A stretch of 23,797 nt of DNA, from assembly GCA_045863035.1 (NCBI GenBank), contig BTUV01000041.1:1-23797 (forward strand). The letters are read 5' to 3'. The notes under the pieces are model-generated. The model did not search any database and was not told the DNA's origin. It was given only the letters and a program-made list of their open reading frames with translations. Positions 1 through 9,021 of this stretch are shown one piece after another (the first letter of the stretch is position 1; every line of letters starts with the position of its first letter). The translations under genes and the position numbers were made by a program. This stretch comes from H2-BAC3 sp045863035 (GTDB lineage: Bacteria > Bacteroidota > Ignavibacteria > Ignavibacteriales > Ignavibacteriaceae).

Positions 1-57
1 GCGGCTTATTTCCACGAACACAAATAAAATTGCGGAATGTTTAAAACATCAGAAGTA

Positions 58-2937
58 TCAGTTATTTGCTGCCTGAGTCAGTTGCTTTATAAGATCAACC
101 ATTTTGTTGTTACTAAATTGTGTCTTAAAGCGGATTTTTAAATTTCCGCCAAAAAACTTTTCAGCATGTTTGATTTTGTATTTCTCCTCATCCCTAAGCT
201 CACTCTTACCATGAACATCCTTTGTCTCAACTATAAAATTGAGCTTCTGACCGCCATCTCTGAACTTGAGAACATACGCAAAATCCGGAGAATAACTCTT
301 TCCGCCCGCTACCGGAATTTTAATGGAATTCTTAGGAATTTTCGTAAATACAATAACCTCATCAATTTCCGATTTTATGTTTATTCGTTCTAAATCGGAA
401 TCATAATACAGTTCATCAAAAAAGTACGATTGCGCCACATCCTCATCCAGATACATCACACCAATATCTGAAGCTGAAATATCATTACGTACATTGCCCC
501 GGGGATCGGTGAATTTCGTAGGATGAATATGATTAGAAACCTTTTTATATTCGATACTGTACTTGTCTATGGCATTTGCCATCAGGAAAATATCAAAATT
601 CTGCTTCATTATCCGTAATGTGCTTTGACTCAGATATTCATTAATATCAATACCTGAATCAATAATTGCCTGATGAACCGTACTTATATTAATATGTAAT
701 ATCCTTGAAAGCTCCTTCAGAAAATAACTGTACCTCATGGTGGCAATAGTGGCAACTCTTCTGTTGTAAGCAGAATCCGGCTCATTGATTACTGCTTTCT
801 TATCCTTAAATTCAACTTTTGAAACTCTTTCATGTATTCCAATCAGTGAAAAACTGTCTCTTTGAGTTTTTAAGAATTCAGTAAAGAGCATCCTGAAGTC
901 TGTCTCACTCTTAAATTTATATTCAAGGATAACTTTTTCATTGAGTTTTTCCCATAAGTCTTTAAGTTCCTGATACTTCTCAGTTCTTATGACAACTTTT
1001 TTCTTCGGGTCAGTTGCTTTGCGGACTTTATTCGAGTTGATACCCTCAAAGATCTTCGGGAAATTATGCTTAATATAATCAAACCCGCCTGGCTTAAACT
1101 CGTTTGATCTTTTTGTCACTCCGTCATTATCCAATCTTTCCAATAAATCTTCCTCGCGTATTTCATACAACTCGCATATCTTTTTAGTCATCTGCTCAGT
1201 AAGTTTTACGGGGATATCTTCAATGGAAATAGCGCCGGATTTCTGATTGATTTCATTGACTAACTTTTCTACAAAATCACTCTCTGTAAAATCAACAAAA
1301 TAATTCAGATAAAATTGTTCATCCTTAACACGGTTGCCATATTCGTTCACGGGCAGACGTAAGCCGCGACCAACTTCCTGCAGCTTGGAAATTTCGCTCC
1401 CGCTGCTGCGCAGTTTGCAGATTTGAAACACATTCGGATTGTCCCACCCTTCCCGCAGAGTCCATTTAGAGAAGATAAAACGTCTCGGGTTTTCCAAATC
1501 AAGCATCGCCTGCTTGTCATGCAAAATCTCATTTATCTCTTTTTCAATCGCCTCATCCTTCTCGGTATTATCTTTTGAAAAATACCCCGCGTGTGTAGCT
1601 GAAAGGTCAGTCAGGGTTCTATTAAGATATCTGCTGTAAAAATCATCTTTTTCGTTCTTTAACAGTTCATTTACTTCGGCTTTAATGTACTGTTCCACAG
1701 TCTTTCTGATATACCCTTCTTTACCGCGGTACTCATCAATATTGTCAATAAAGAAAAGAGTAAGCGGTTTAATTCGCACATTCCTGGTCAGTAACGCTCT
1801 TTCCATTTCAAAATGATACTTTATCGCTTTTTGAATCATCATTTCCTGAAGGGTTTCAGCGTAAGAATAAGGGTTGATTTTATCCCCCTTTTTAAGCTCT
1901 AATCCATTAGAAAGAACTACCGTGCTTTTATTCAGATTCTCTACATATAGATCCATCATTTCAGGATGAATTTTTTTCAACCCTTCCTTTTTAGAAACCC
2001 CTGCCAATGTCCGCTTTTGATTTTCAAGTAATTCAAATTTTGCCTCCACACCGTCAGAATCAACAAACCTTACAACCGCATTCTGCCCTTCATCAAACTC
2101 GGTAATGTGTCCTATAACACCTTTCACCAGATTTCTATTAAAAGAGTCCACAGCGGATAATGTATAGATGAGATTTTCATATTCCTGAAATGTCGCCCCA
2201 TAACGCAGAATAAACTGGGGCTTCATCTTCTGGATATTTAGCCAGGTTTTATTTTCCCTGCCAAATTTGTGAGGTTCATCAATTATTACAATGGGACTAA
2301 CAGCAGCTATTGCTTCAAACGGCACCGTATATTTATCGAACAGCTCTTTATCATAACCTTTTGACATTGTTTCAGAGTTTATCATACCAGCATTAACAAC
2401 AAGCACTTGAATACTTTCTTTCTCGTGATTGCCTGAAGTAACAAAACCCGAAACCGCCGGAGGGATAAATGACTTTTTACTTTTACCTGTCTTTTGACTT
2501 TCAATAATGTGCAGATGAAGCGTCTTGCCATATATTTCTCTGAAGTGCTCCCTGCCGCTCTCAGATTTCAAAAAGTCGATAGTCCCCGCTTTTATTGATA
2601 ATGTCGGTACAACCACGATAAACTTAAAAAGTCCGAAATGTTTATTCAGTTCAAATATGGTTTTCGTGTATGTATAGGTTTTGCCTGTACCGGTCTCCAT
2701 CATTATATCAATAATGTTGCTGTTCCGTTTTATCTTCTCATCAATGCCATTATCCGCCATAATTTTGCGTATGTTACCGGGATAAGTATTTTCTGAGATG
2801 TAATCAAACACCGGGTTAACAGAGTTTTTTACCGGCTCATCCGGCTGAATCAGAGCAAGATTCTCAAAAACAGAAATAGTGCTTTTAACCGCCTGAGATT
2901 GATGGCTCAGGTTTTTTTCAAAATTAAATCCCTTCAT
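58..2937 (-). CDS. res: Type III restriction endonuclease subunit Res
   Basis: This is the ATP-dependent translocase and nuclease subunit of a type III restriction-modification system. It works in a complex with Mod and cleaves DNA near unmethylated sites. The superfamily 2 helicase motifs are clear: Walker A ETGTGKT (residues 81-87), motif II DEPH (220-223, the usual type III variant of DEAH), motif III RYGAT (245-249), and motifs V/VI in a GWDNPNV...QEVGRGLR stretch near residues 500-540. A C-terminal PD...ExK nuclease site is present, with PD at 884-885 and ETK at 904-906. At 959 aa it is full length for the family and shows no frameshift. The ATG lies 1 nt after the mod stop codon, so translation is probably coupled to mod. 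No terminator is visible in the 57 bases downstream. The region looks more AT-rich than the genes to its right. Family assignment is secure; the recognition site cannot be read from the sequence. Confidence 0.95.
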   Translation of the reverse strand: MKGFNFEKNLSHQSQAVKSTISVFENLALIQPDEPVKNSVNPVFDYISENTYPGNIRKIMADNGIDEKIKRNSNIIDIMMETGTGKTYTYTKTIFELNKHFGLFKFIVVVPTLSIKAGTIDFLKSESGREHFREIYGKTLHLHIIESQKTGKSKKSFIPPAVSGFVTSGNHEKESIQVLVVNAGMINSETMSKGYDKELFDKYTVPFEAIAAVSPIVIIDEPHKFGRENKTWLNIQKMKPQFILRYGATFQEYENLIYTLSAVDSFNRNLVKGVIGHITEFDEGQNAVVRFVDSDGVEAKFELLENQKRTLAGVSKKEGLKKIHPEMMDLYVENLNKSTVVLSNGLELKKGDKINPYSYAETLQEMMIQKAIKYHFEMERALLTRNVRIKPLTLFFIDNIDEYRGKEGYIRKTVEQYIKAEVNELLKNEKDDFYSRYLNRTLTDLSATHAGYFSKDNTEKDEAIEKEINEILHDKQAMLDLENPRRFIFSKWTLREGWDNPNVFQICKLRSSGSEISKLQEVGRGLRLPVNEYGNRVKDEQFYLNYFVDFTESDFVEKLVNEINQKSGAISIEDIPVKLTEQMTKKICELYEIREEDLLERLDNDGVTKRSNEFKPGGFDYIKHNFPKIFEGINSNKVRKATDPKKKVVIRTEKYQELKDLWEKLNEKVILEYKFKSETDFRMLFTEFLKTQRDSFSLIGIHERVSKVEFKDKKAVINEPDSAYNRRVATIATMRYSYFLKELSRILHINISTVHQAIIDSGIDINEYLSQSTLRIMKQNFDIFLMANAIDKYSIEYKKVSNHIHPTKFTDPRGNVRNDISASDIGVMYLDEDVAQSYFFDELYYDSDLERINIKSEIDEVIVFTKIPKNSIKIPVAGGKSYSPDFAYVLKFRDGGQKLNFIVETKDVHGKSELRDEEKYKIKHAEKFFGGNLKIRFKTQFSNNKMVDLIKQLTQAANN

Positions 2938-2938
2938 G

Positions 2939-4909
2939 TTAATACCTGATGATAAAGTCTATATCAATATTCTTTTTATTGGAATAAGACTTTACATTCT
3001 CAGAAAGCTCCCGCAGGTTCTTACTGTCAAAATGATGTCCAAACGATATTATGGTTGTCGGGTTAAATGCTTTATCAGAATCAATTTTTTCCAAAAGAAG
3101 TTTAAGGTGCTCAGTAGTGAAACCTTTATTCATAAGATATAATTTACTCTTACCATAATAGCCGGTATAATTGTCTAAGGCAATCTTTTGAAGCTCCTGT
3201 GTTAAAGCAATACCATCATAGGTTTTCCAGGTGGTAAGCAGTGCGTGAACATCAGCCGTAGTTAGTTTATCAATATCAAAGAGCGACTGTTCAGGACTGA
3301 ACTCCTCCGCCTCAAAATTATAATCTTCCCAGATCGGTATTGTTTCAATTATCTTGAATCTAAGGTCCCCCTGGTAATCTGGTTTTTCACGTTTGATTTT
3401 GGCTGCTGCCCTTATTAATCGCTCTTTAGTAATCTCAAAAATAGTTGGTTCAGCTTTCAACACATTGGTAACAAAATCATAAGCAGGTTTGCTTTTCTTA
3501 GAGTCAATTTGTTCGGGTAACTGAACTAATATATACTTTCTCCTGCCACCGTCTTCGGCATTTAACTGCATTACAGCATCAGCGGTGGTACCAGAACCGG
3601 CAAAGAAATCCAATACTATATCATTAGAACTAGTGCCAATTGCAATAAAATCCTTAATCAATTCATTCGGTTTGGGATTTGGAAAATATTTATCACCGAA
3701 TAATGATTTTATCTGTGCAGTGCCATTTCCGCTGCTATATTCCGCCTTATAAAAAAGTGTCTTTGGCTTTTTTGAAGGTAATTCCCCGAGTGAAGGCCTT
3801 TGTTTTTTATAAATCCCGATATTTCCATTCCTTGAAACAATAATGTTGTTTGGCTCACTCCTTACTTTATCCTTACTCCAACGCCATGACATCTCCTGTC
3901 CATTAGTAATTGGTAAGAGCGTGGTTAGCACACCAGAATACTTTTCGGGCGGATTATTATCATCAGTAACATATACTTTGTCTTCAGAATCAATAAAAAT
4001 CGGGAAATAGAGATTCGGTCTTTTTTCACGTGGAGCATTTGTGCCTGTGGCTTTTAAGTTCGCGCCTTGCTTATAGGATCCTTCATCGTCTTCCACCCAT
4101 TCTTCTAATTCGTCGTCATTTACATGCAATTGATTAAGTAAAGTATAATTCTTATTCTTTGAATATACAATCGTGTATTCATGTGTGCCTGCAAAACCAA
4201 ATTCGTCATTGTTCCCTTTTAAATTCATTATTGTTGGCAGCTCAGCAACTATATTCTCCTCCCCAAATATTTCATCCATCAGCAGCCGCAGTTGAGCCAC
4301 TTCATTGTCATCAATAGAAATAAAAATCACGCCATCTTCTTTGAGCAACTGCCTGGCAACATATAATCGCGGATACATAAAAGTAAGCCATGCAGAGTGA
4401 CTGTTGCTTTTCTGTTTGGTAAAATCCAGGATTCGTTTTGCCCTTTCCTTATCAATACCGGTCAGATTCACAAGTTCTTCAACAGTGAACTTTCTGTCAT
4501 CCTCATAAACAAAACCGTCACCGCCGGTATTATATGGCGGGTCTATATAAATCATTTTCACTTTTTCGTAATAGGCATTGACCAGGTGTTTCAGTACCTC
4601 AAGGTTATCACCTTTAATCAGCAGATTTTCAGAGTTTGCGTTTTCGGGCATTGCGTTATGAGCATCATCCTCTTTAAGCAGGGTAGTGGCAGGGTCACAA
4701 GCAATCAGGCGTGCGTATGATTTGCCCAGCCAGTCAATACCATAGCTCTCTGCTGAGAAATTAACTTCTTTATCAAGTAACAGATTTCTAAGCTTATCAA
4801 ACTGAAATTTTCCCTCCTTATCAAAACAGTGGGGGAAGTTCGATTTCAGTATTTCCAATTCCTTATTAGGCGCTTTCATATTGCCTGTTACTTTTTGCTC
4901 TCCGCTCAT
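2939..4909 (-). CDS. mod: Type III DNA methyltransferase subunit Mod
   Basis: This is the modification and sequence-recognition subunit of the type III system. By family it is probably an N6-adenine methyltransferase of the beta class, in which the catalytic DPPY motif comes before the AdoMet-binding motif. DPPY is at residues 123-126 (in YIDPPYNTGG) and the AdoMet motif DFFAGSG is at 434-440. The roughly 300 residues between them hold the target-recognition domain, which sets the specificity and is the least recognisable part. The length of 656 aa is normal. A purine-rich AAGGA lies a few bases before the ATG. An inverted repeat with 7-bp arms sits 25-50 nt upstream. No simple-sequence tract of the kind that phase-varies some mod genes was found. 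It is the first gene of the mod-res operon. Confidence 0.95.
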   Translation of the reverse strand: MSGEQKVTGNMKAPNKELEILKSNFPHCFDKEGKFQFDKLRNLLLDKEVNFSAESYGIDWLGKSYARLIACDPATTLLKEDDAHNAMPENANSENLLIKGDNLEVLKHLVNAYYEKVKMIYIDPPYNTGGDGFVYEDDRKFTVEELVNLTGIDKERAKRILDFTKQKSNSHSAWLTFMYPRLYVARQLLKEDGVIFISIDDNEVAQLRLLMDEIFGEENIVAELPTIMNLKGNNDEFGFAGTHEYTIVYSKNKNYTLLNQLHVNDDELEEWVEDDEGSYKQGANLKATGTNAPREKRPNLYFPIFIDSEDKVYVTDDNNPPEKYSGVLTTLLPITNGQEMSWRWSKDKVRSEPNNIIVSRNGNIGIYKKQRPSLGELPSKKPKTLFYKAEYSSGNGTAQIKSLFGDKYFPNPKPNELIKDFIAIGTSSNDIVLDFFAGSGTTADAVMQLNAEDGGRRKYILVQLPEQIDSKKSKPAYDFVTNVLKAEPTIFEITKERLIRAAAKIKREKPDYQGDLRFKIIETIPIWEDYNFEAEEFSPEQSLFDIDKLTTADVHALLTTWKTYDGIALTQELQKIALDNYTGYYGKSKLYLMNKGFTTEHLKLLLEKIDSDKAFNPTTIISFGHHFDSKNLRELSENVKSYSNKKNIDIDFIIRY

Positions 4910-4933
4910 TATTCTTCCTTACCAATTTTCTTT

Positions 4934-4959
4934 CCGCGGGATATTTTAATCACCCGCGG
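4934..4959 (-). promoter_or_regulatory. Inverted repeat upstream of mod
   Basis: CCGCGGG (4934-4940) and CCCGCGG (4953-4959) form a perfect 7-bp inverted repeat around a 12-nt AT-rich loop. The repeat ends 24 nt upstream of the mod ATG. There is no U-tract, so it is not a canonical terminator for an upstream transcript. It could be a repressor operator or a leader hairpin limiting mod-res expression. A TATAAC hexamer directly adjoins it at 4960-4965 on the minus strand and could be a -10 box, which would put the transcription start inside the repeat. The repeat is seen directly; its function is inferred. Confidence 0.5.
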
Positions 4960-5154
4960 TTATACAGTTCATTTATTCTGGTTATTTATCGCCTGATTAT
5001 CTGTCACGCACTGCTCTGAATGCTAAATCTAAATTTAATCAAAAAAGCAAAGTCCTTTAATTACCAATATACCGAGAAAAAGGGAATTGATAAACATCAG
5101 ATATACTCCATCATTCCGGAATTATTCACCGCCGCAATTCTTACATTACCTTAT

Positions 5155-6300
5155 TTATCTTTCCAGGATAACCTTAAACACTTTATCCACTATTCCCTTC
5201 CTGGCTGACAGAAAATTTTTATTTGTTCCCTCCGGACACTGCACGTTCAACGCATAAAAATATATATTACCTGAGCTTTCAACAAAGCCGACCAGCCATC
5301 CAAGGTCTATGCCGCCTGTGTCCATCCAGCCGGTTTTACCGTAGAGTTTAAAATCCCCCTCATCCTTCAGCAACATAATTCGTTTTGTTATCTGTGCGCT
5401 TGCAGGAGAAAAGTTCAGTTTTCCGAAATACATCCGGCGGAGGAAATCAACCTGCTGTTCCGGTGAGATTCGTATCTCTCCGTCAAGCCAGAAGCGGTCA
5501 AGCCCTCCGTTCATATTCCGATTGCCGTAGCGGTTTTCAGTGAGCGCTTTCTGCATATTTTCAGCCCCTATGCGCCTTGCTATCTCCTGATAAAACCATA
5601 CACTGGATATTCTGAAGGCCTCGCGCATATCCATATCTTTATTCAATTCTTCACGGTTCCGCTTTACTCCGTCCCACTTGATAATCTCGTTTTCATCCTT
5701 CACCGCCCCGTACGTAAGAGCGGCGAGTGAGTTAAAAATCTTGAACGTTGAAGCCGGTATATATCCGTTACGCGTCCTGTCCGGATTATAAACGATATAC
5801 CGCTTTTCATTTTCGTTATAAATTAATATAGTGCCATCAAGATTTTCATCTGAAAAAAACTTACCAAAGTCTTCTCTGATATCTGCTTTGTGAAAAACTT
5901 TCTCAACCCGTTTCAGGGTTGTCTGCACCGGGTCATAGTTCCGGGAGATCATCAGCCCGGTATCAGATAGAAATTTAACAACAGGGTCACCCAGAGGAAG
6001 CTCAAACTTCATTACTCCATCTGCGCCGTTCAGTTTTATGACGCCTTTGTAAACCAATCGTTCATTAAATAAAGTATCGCGAAAATGCAGGGTGAACGTA
6101 CTATCCGTATCTATCCTGAGTAAGTCGGGCATATCACCTGTTTTACGAAAGAAATCAATACCGTCACCTGAAACTGAGTCAATACTTCCGTCACGGTTAT
6201 ATATATACTGTCTTGCCAGATGCCATTCACCGGAAAATGAAATCTGCGCTGTAAGAGTTACCTGCAATAAAAATGCAATAAGGATAATGTATCTCATCAT
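5155..6300 (-). CDS. Class D (OXA-type) beta-lactamase with N-terminal lipocalin-like domain
   Basis: The C-terminal part (about residues 140-381) has every hallmark of class D serine beta-lactamases. S184-T-F-K187 gives the nucleophile and the lysine that is carbamylated in this family. S232-S-V234 is the second motif, Y258-G-N260 the third, W271 lies in FWLDG, and K322-T-G324 is the last. The stretch from residue 241 to 290 closely resembles OXA-10. A hydrophobic N-terminus (residues 1-18) looks like a signal peptide, so the protein should be exported. Residues about 20-135 are an added beta-rich segment with a GEW motif like the lipocalin G-x-W; class D enzymes are usually about 260-280 aa, against 381 here. 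ATG codons at 6300 and 6297 are both possible, and no Shine-Dalgarno is seen. The gene starts 3 nt after the GH38 stop, implying coupled translation. Whether it hydrolyses beta-lactams or acts on peptidoglycan is unknown. Confidence 0.88.
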   Translation of the reverse strand: MMRYIILIAFLLQVTLTAQISFSGEWHLARQYIYNRDGSIDSVSGDGIDFFRKTGDMPDLLRIDTDSTFTLHFRDTLFNERLVYKGVIKLNGADGVMKFELPLGDPVVKFLSDTGLMISRNYDPVQTTLKRVEKVFHKADIREDFGKFFSDENLDGTILIYNENEKRYIVYNPDRTRNGYIPASTFKIFNSLAALTYGAVKDENEIIKWDGVKRNREELNKDMDMREAFRISSVWFYQEIARRIGAENMQKALTENRYGNRNMNGGLDRFWLDGEIRISPEQQVDFLRRMYFGKLNFSPASAQITKRIMLLKDEGDFKLYGKTGWMDTGGIDLGWLVGFVESSGNIYFYALNVQCPEGTNKNFLSARKGIVDKVFKVILER

Positions 6301-6303
6301 AAT

Positions 6304-9012
6304 CTATTCGAATTCAACTTTGATTGTAATAATTTTCTTGCCTGCCGGCTGAAGCCGTACCGTGTTCTTTTCAACAAGAACAGGTTCAATCCTGTTTTCC
6401 TGCATATCAGTCAGGTGACAGGATTTAACCGGACTGCTGAAAACCAGCTCGTCATGAACCTCTTCACGCATCGGATTCCATAACCGTACTGAAATTCCCT
6501 TCTCATCTTCACTTCTCTTAATGGAAGAAATTATCAGCTTTTTGTTAATAAGTTTCATAAATCCTTCACCCGGATTTGTTGTACCGGTCATAGGAGGGAA
6601 ACCGCTCATATATCTTCCTGTCTGCCTTCTCACCGGCTGAGCTTGTAACTCCTGCATCTTTTCAAACAAGGCAGTAACTCCGGCTTTATGATTCACCGGC
6701 ATTACTGAGTAAGTGAAACTAATGCTGCCCTGTTCAAGACCCTCAGAAACAGCGCTATCCGCCGGCTGCCACCGATAGGAGCGGAGCATCACCACCGTCA
6801 TGGTTCTTTCCGCGTCATCGCGCACTCCCCCCTCATGCAGCCCGCCTCCTGAAATAAACGCCAGTCCTTTTTTGTTATCCTTCACAAAGAACAGATGAGA
6901 AAACGGCTTCTCTGTTATTTCTGCTTCATTCCGGTTTTCTGTTTTTCTGTCAAGATGAATTGTCCGCTCAGTAAGATCAAAAGGAGTGTGAGCAAAGTAT
7001 GACTGAGCGCGAAGAGCTCCCGTAGGGAAAAGTAAATTAACTGCATGATCCTCAGCCGGATTGTTAATAGTAGTCTTTATATCAACCGCTCTTGCTCCCT
7101 TATACAACGATATATCAGAAATTACTGAAAGATATTTTTCCTCACTGCTTCTGCTCATCCGTTTATGATCGTAACGGGCGGGTATGTTCATTTTATACTG
7201 AACACGAAACGTCACCAGAAGCGGTCCGTCGTTCACCACCGAAATACGCTCAACCGAACCGGCTGAAAGAACTTTTTCCTCGTTAGCCGAGCCCATGTGA
7301 AACCAGCCATGCCCTGTTTCACTCACATCTTCAAATACGTGCAGCCCTTGATATATCTCGCCGGTTTCTTTGTCTGTAAGACTGAATGTTCCGTCACCGC
7401 TGATGAGAATATATATATGCTCATTTTCAGCGCCAAGTGAACCGCGCCTGAGAGAACCCATGTATCTTTGTGGCTGCTTTGAGGGCTTTATCAGCAATGA
7501 ACGGAAGCCCATGCCCGGCATCGTCTGCTCAATCGCAACAGTATATCTGTCCCCCTCTCCGTCACCAAAATCAGTAGTGGTTCTTGCGAATCTTGTGCGT
7601 TCAGAATAGCGGGGGGCAACACCGGTAATCTGACAGGGAACTCTATTCCCCTCTTGGTCTTCTATAATGAAGCTGTTAATTTCTTCCTGCGGATAAAACC
7701 CGTCACTTGTCTTAGCCGGATAGTTCACCGGAAAATCAAGATCAAGTTTTATTACTCTTTTATTCTCAAACGGAAGGGGATTATAATAGGTCAGAGTAAA
7801 TTCATCAATGTTTGAACTCAGGTCTTTTAAGTTTTCAGTAAGTTTGCCAAATGCGCGCGATACTGCCTGATGCCCGATAAGCTCCGCCTGCTCGTAACGG
7901 TACATCATATCACGATGCGCCTGATCTATTGAGCTTCCGCAGATTGAATCATGCGCATGATTAAGCAGCACCTGCTCCCATGCCAGAGATAAAAATGGAT
8001 ATACAGATATATCTCCCTGCAAGGCCGCGACAGAAGCAAGCGGGTCAGCGTATCGGAGCAGCAGGTTTTCAAGACGGTCATTGGTTACTTTAATTTTCAT
8101 CCTGGATGATGTGCAGTTAGGAATCAGCCAGTTATAAGGATTGCGGAACTCAGTCGGTTCGCGCAGCTCTCCCTTTCTCTGATGCAGCTCTGCAACGCCT
8201 TTTTTTGCATGTTCAAAGAAAAGCGGCAGCGTTGAGTTTTCTGTCGCGACATTCTTCATGGTCTGCTCAATCAAAGCAAGGTATTCATCTGCATTTCGGG
8301 CGGGGGGGCGGTGGTCTAATGCATCCATCAGGCAAATTGCTTCATTGCTGCCGCGTTCAATTTCGTGTTGTATATACTTCCTGAAACCCTCCGCGGCTTT
8401 TGCGCGCAGTTCAGGGTCATTCATGTCATTCCCCTCAAGTATGAACCGCGGTGTTACGAATGCACCATAGCCCATGTTATCCTGCAGCTTAAAGGTGAAA
8501 ATTTCTGTGCCGTCAGGAGCCACCCAGTTAAAAAATGCAGGTGTAGTGCTTTCCACTGTTCCCCTGCCAACCACGCAGTTTTCAAGACCAAACCCTTTAT
8601 ATATCTGTGGCGCCTGAGCCGGATGACCAAACATATCGCAGGTATATGCAACCGGCATTGGTTCTGTGCCCCACTCCCGGCTTATTTTTGTGCCGAGCAA
8701 CAGATTCCGTACCAATGACTCCTCTCCAACACAAAAGAGGTCCGGCATGGTAAACCAGGGACCAATGAGTATCCGTCCTTCTTTAATCAATTTACCGAGC
8801 CGCTCTTTATTCCGCGGCATGATTTCCAGATAGTCTTTCAGCAGGCAGGTTTGTCCGTCCAGATGAAAATATTTAAACTGCGGATTTTTCTCCATTATAT
8901 CAAGAAGGTCATTGATAACTTCCACCAGTAACCAGCGGAACTCCTGAAAGGCCCTGTACCATTCACGATCCCAGTGAGTTCCTGCTATATAATGAGCTTT
9001 ATATGTTTTCAT
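6304..9012 (-). CDS. GH38 alpha-mannosidase
   Basis: This is a retaining, zinc-dependent glycoside hydrolase of family 38. The zinc site is visible: H13 and D15 in THWDREW near the N-terminus, the nucleophile and ligand D126 in CDMFGH, and H354 (followed by D355) in NHAHDS. The order and spacing match bacterial GH38 enzymes such as E. coli MngB (mannosylglycerate hydrolase), and the 902 aa length is similar. Residues about 1-270 form the catalytic barrel, followed by the helical bundle and then beta-sandwich domains. There is no signal peptide, so it should be cytoplasmic and act on imported mannosides. It is the middle gene of a three-gene operon: the upstream stop is 9 nt away and the AGGA before the ATG overlaps that TAG stop, while beta-lactamase follows after 3 nt. 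Family is certain; substrate (mannosylglycerate or alpha-mannosyl oligosaccharide) is not. Confidence 0.93.
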   Translation of the reverse strand: MKTYKAHYIAGTHWDREWYRAFQEFRWLLVEVINDLLDIMEKNPQFKYFHLDGQTCLLKDYLEIMPRNKERLGKLIKEGRILIGPWFTMPDLFCVGEESLVRNLLLGTKISREWGTEPMPVAYTCDMFGHPAQAPQIYKGFGLENCVVGRGTVESTTPAFFNWVAPDGTEIFTFKLQDNMGYGAFVTPRFILEGNDMNDPELRAKAAEGFRKYIQHEIERGSNEAICLMDALDHRPPARNADEYLALIEQTMKNVATENSTLPLFFEHAKKGVAELHQRKGELREPTEFRNPYNWLIPNCTSSRMKIKVTNDRLENLLLRYADPLASVAALQGDISVYPFLSLAWEQVLLNHAHDSICGSSIDQAHRDMMYRYEQAELIGHQAVSRAFGKLTENLKDLSSNIDEFTLTYYNPLPFENKRVIKLDLDFPVNYPAKTSDGFYPQEEINSFIIEDQEGNRVPCQITGVAPRYSERTRFARTTTDFGDGEGDRYTVAIEQTMPGMGFRSLLIKPSKQPQRYMGSLRRGSLGAENEHIYILISGDGTFSLTDKETGEIYQGLHVFEDVSETGHGWFHMGSANEEKVLSAGSVERISVVNDGPLLVTFRVQYKMNIPARYDHKRMSRSSEEKYLSVISDISLYKGARAVDIKTTINNPAEDHAVNLLFPTGALRAQSYFAHTPFDLTERTIHLDRKTENRNEAEITEKPFSHLFFVKDNKKGLAFISGGGLHEGGVRDDAERTMTVVMLRSYRWQPADSAVSEGLEQGSISFTYSVMPVNHKAGVTALFEKMQELQAQPVRRQTGRYMSGFPPMTGTTNPGEGFMKLINKKLIISSIKRSEDEKGISVRLWNPMREEVHDELVFSSPVKSCHLTDMQENRIEPVLVEKNTVRLQPAGKKIITIKVEFE

Positions 9013-9021
9013 GGTTAATTC

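Noticed and set aside
58..2937. Mutated helicase motif II (DEPH instead of DEAH)
   Set aside because: This variant is normal for type III Res subunits, and all other motifs are intact.
2939..4909. Phase-variable mod gene
   Set aside because: No homopolymer or short tandem repeat tract of useful length is seen in or before the gene, and the frame is intact.
5020..5208. 62-aa plus-strand frame in the bla-mod gap
   Set aside because: It overlaps the 3' end of the beta-lactamase gene, has no Shine-Dalgarno and shows no recognisable feature.
5155..6300. BlaR1/MecR1-type sensor instead of a beta-lactamase
   Set aside because: Those sensors share the class D fold but carry an N-terminal multi-helix zinc protease region; here there is only a signal peptide and a soluble beta-rich segment.
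8365..8718. 117-aa plus-strand frame inside GH38
   Set aside because: Antisense shadow of a conserved catalytic region.
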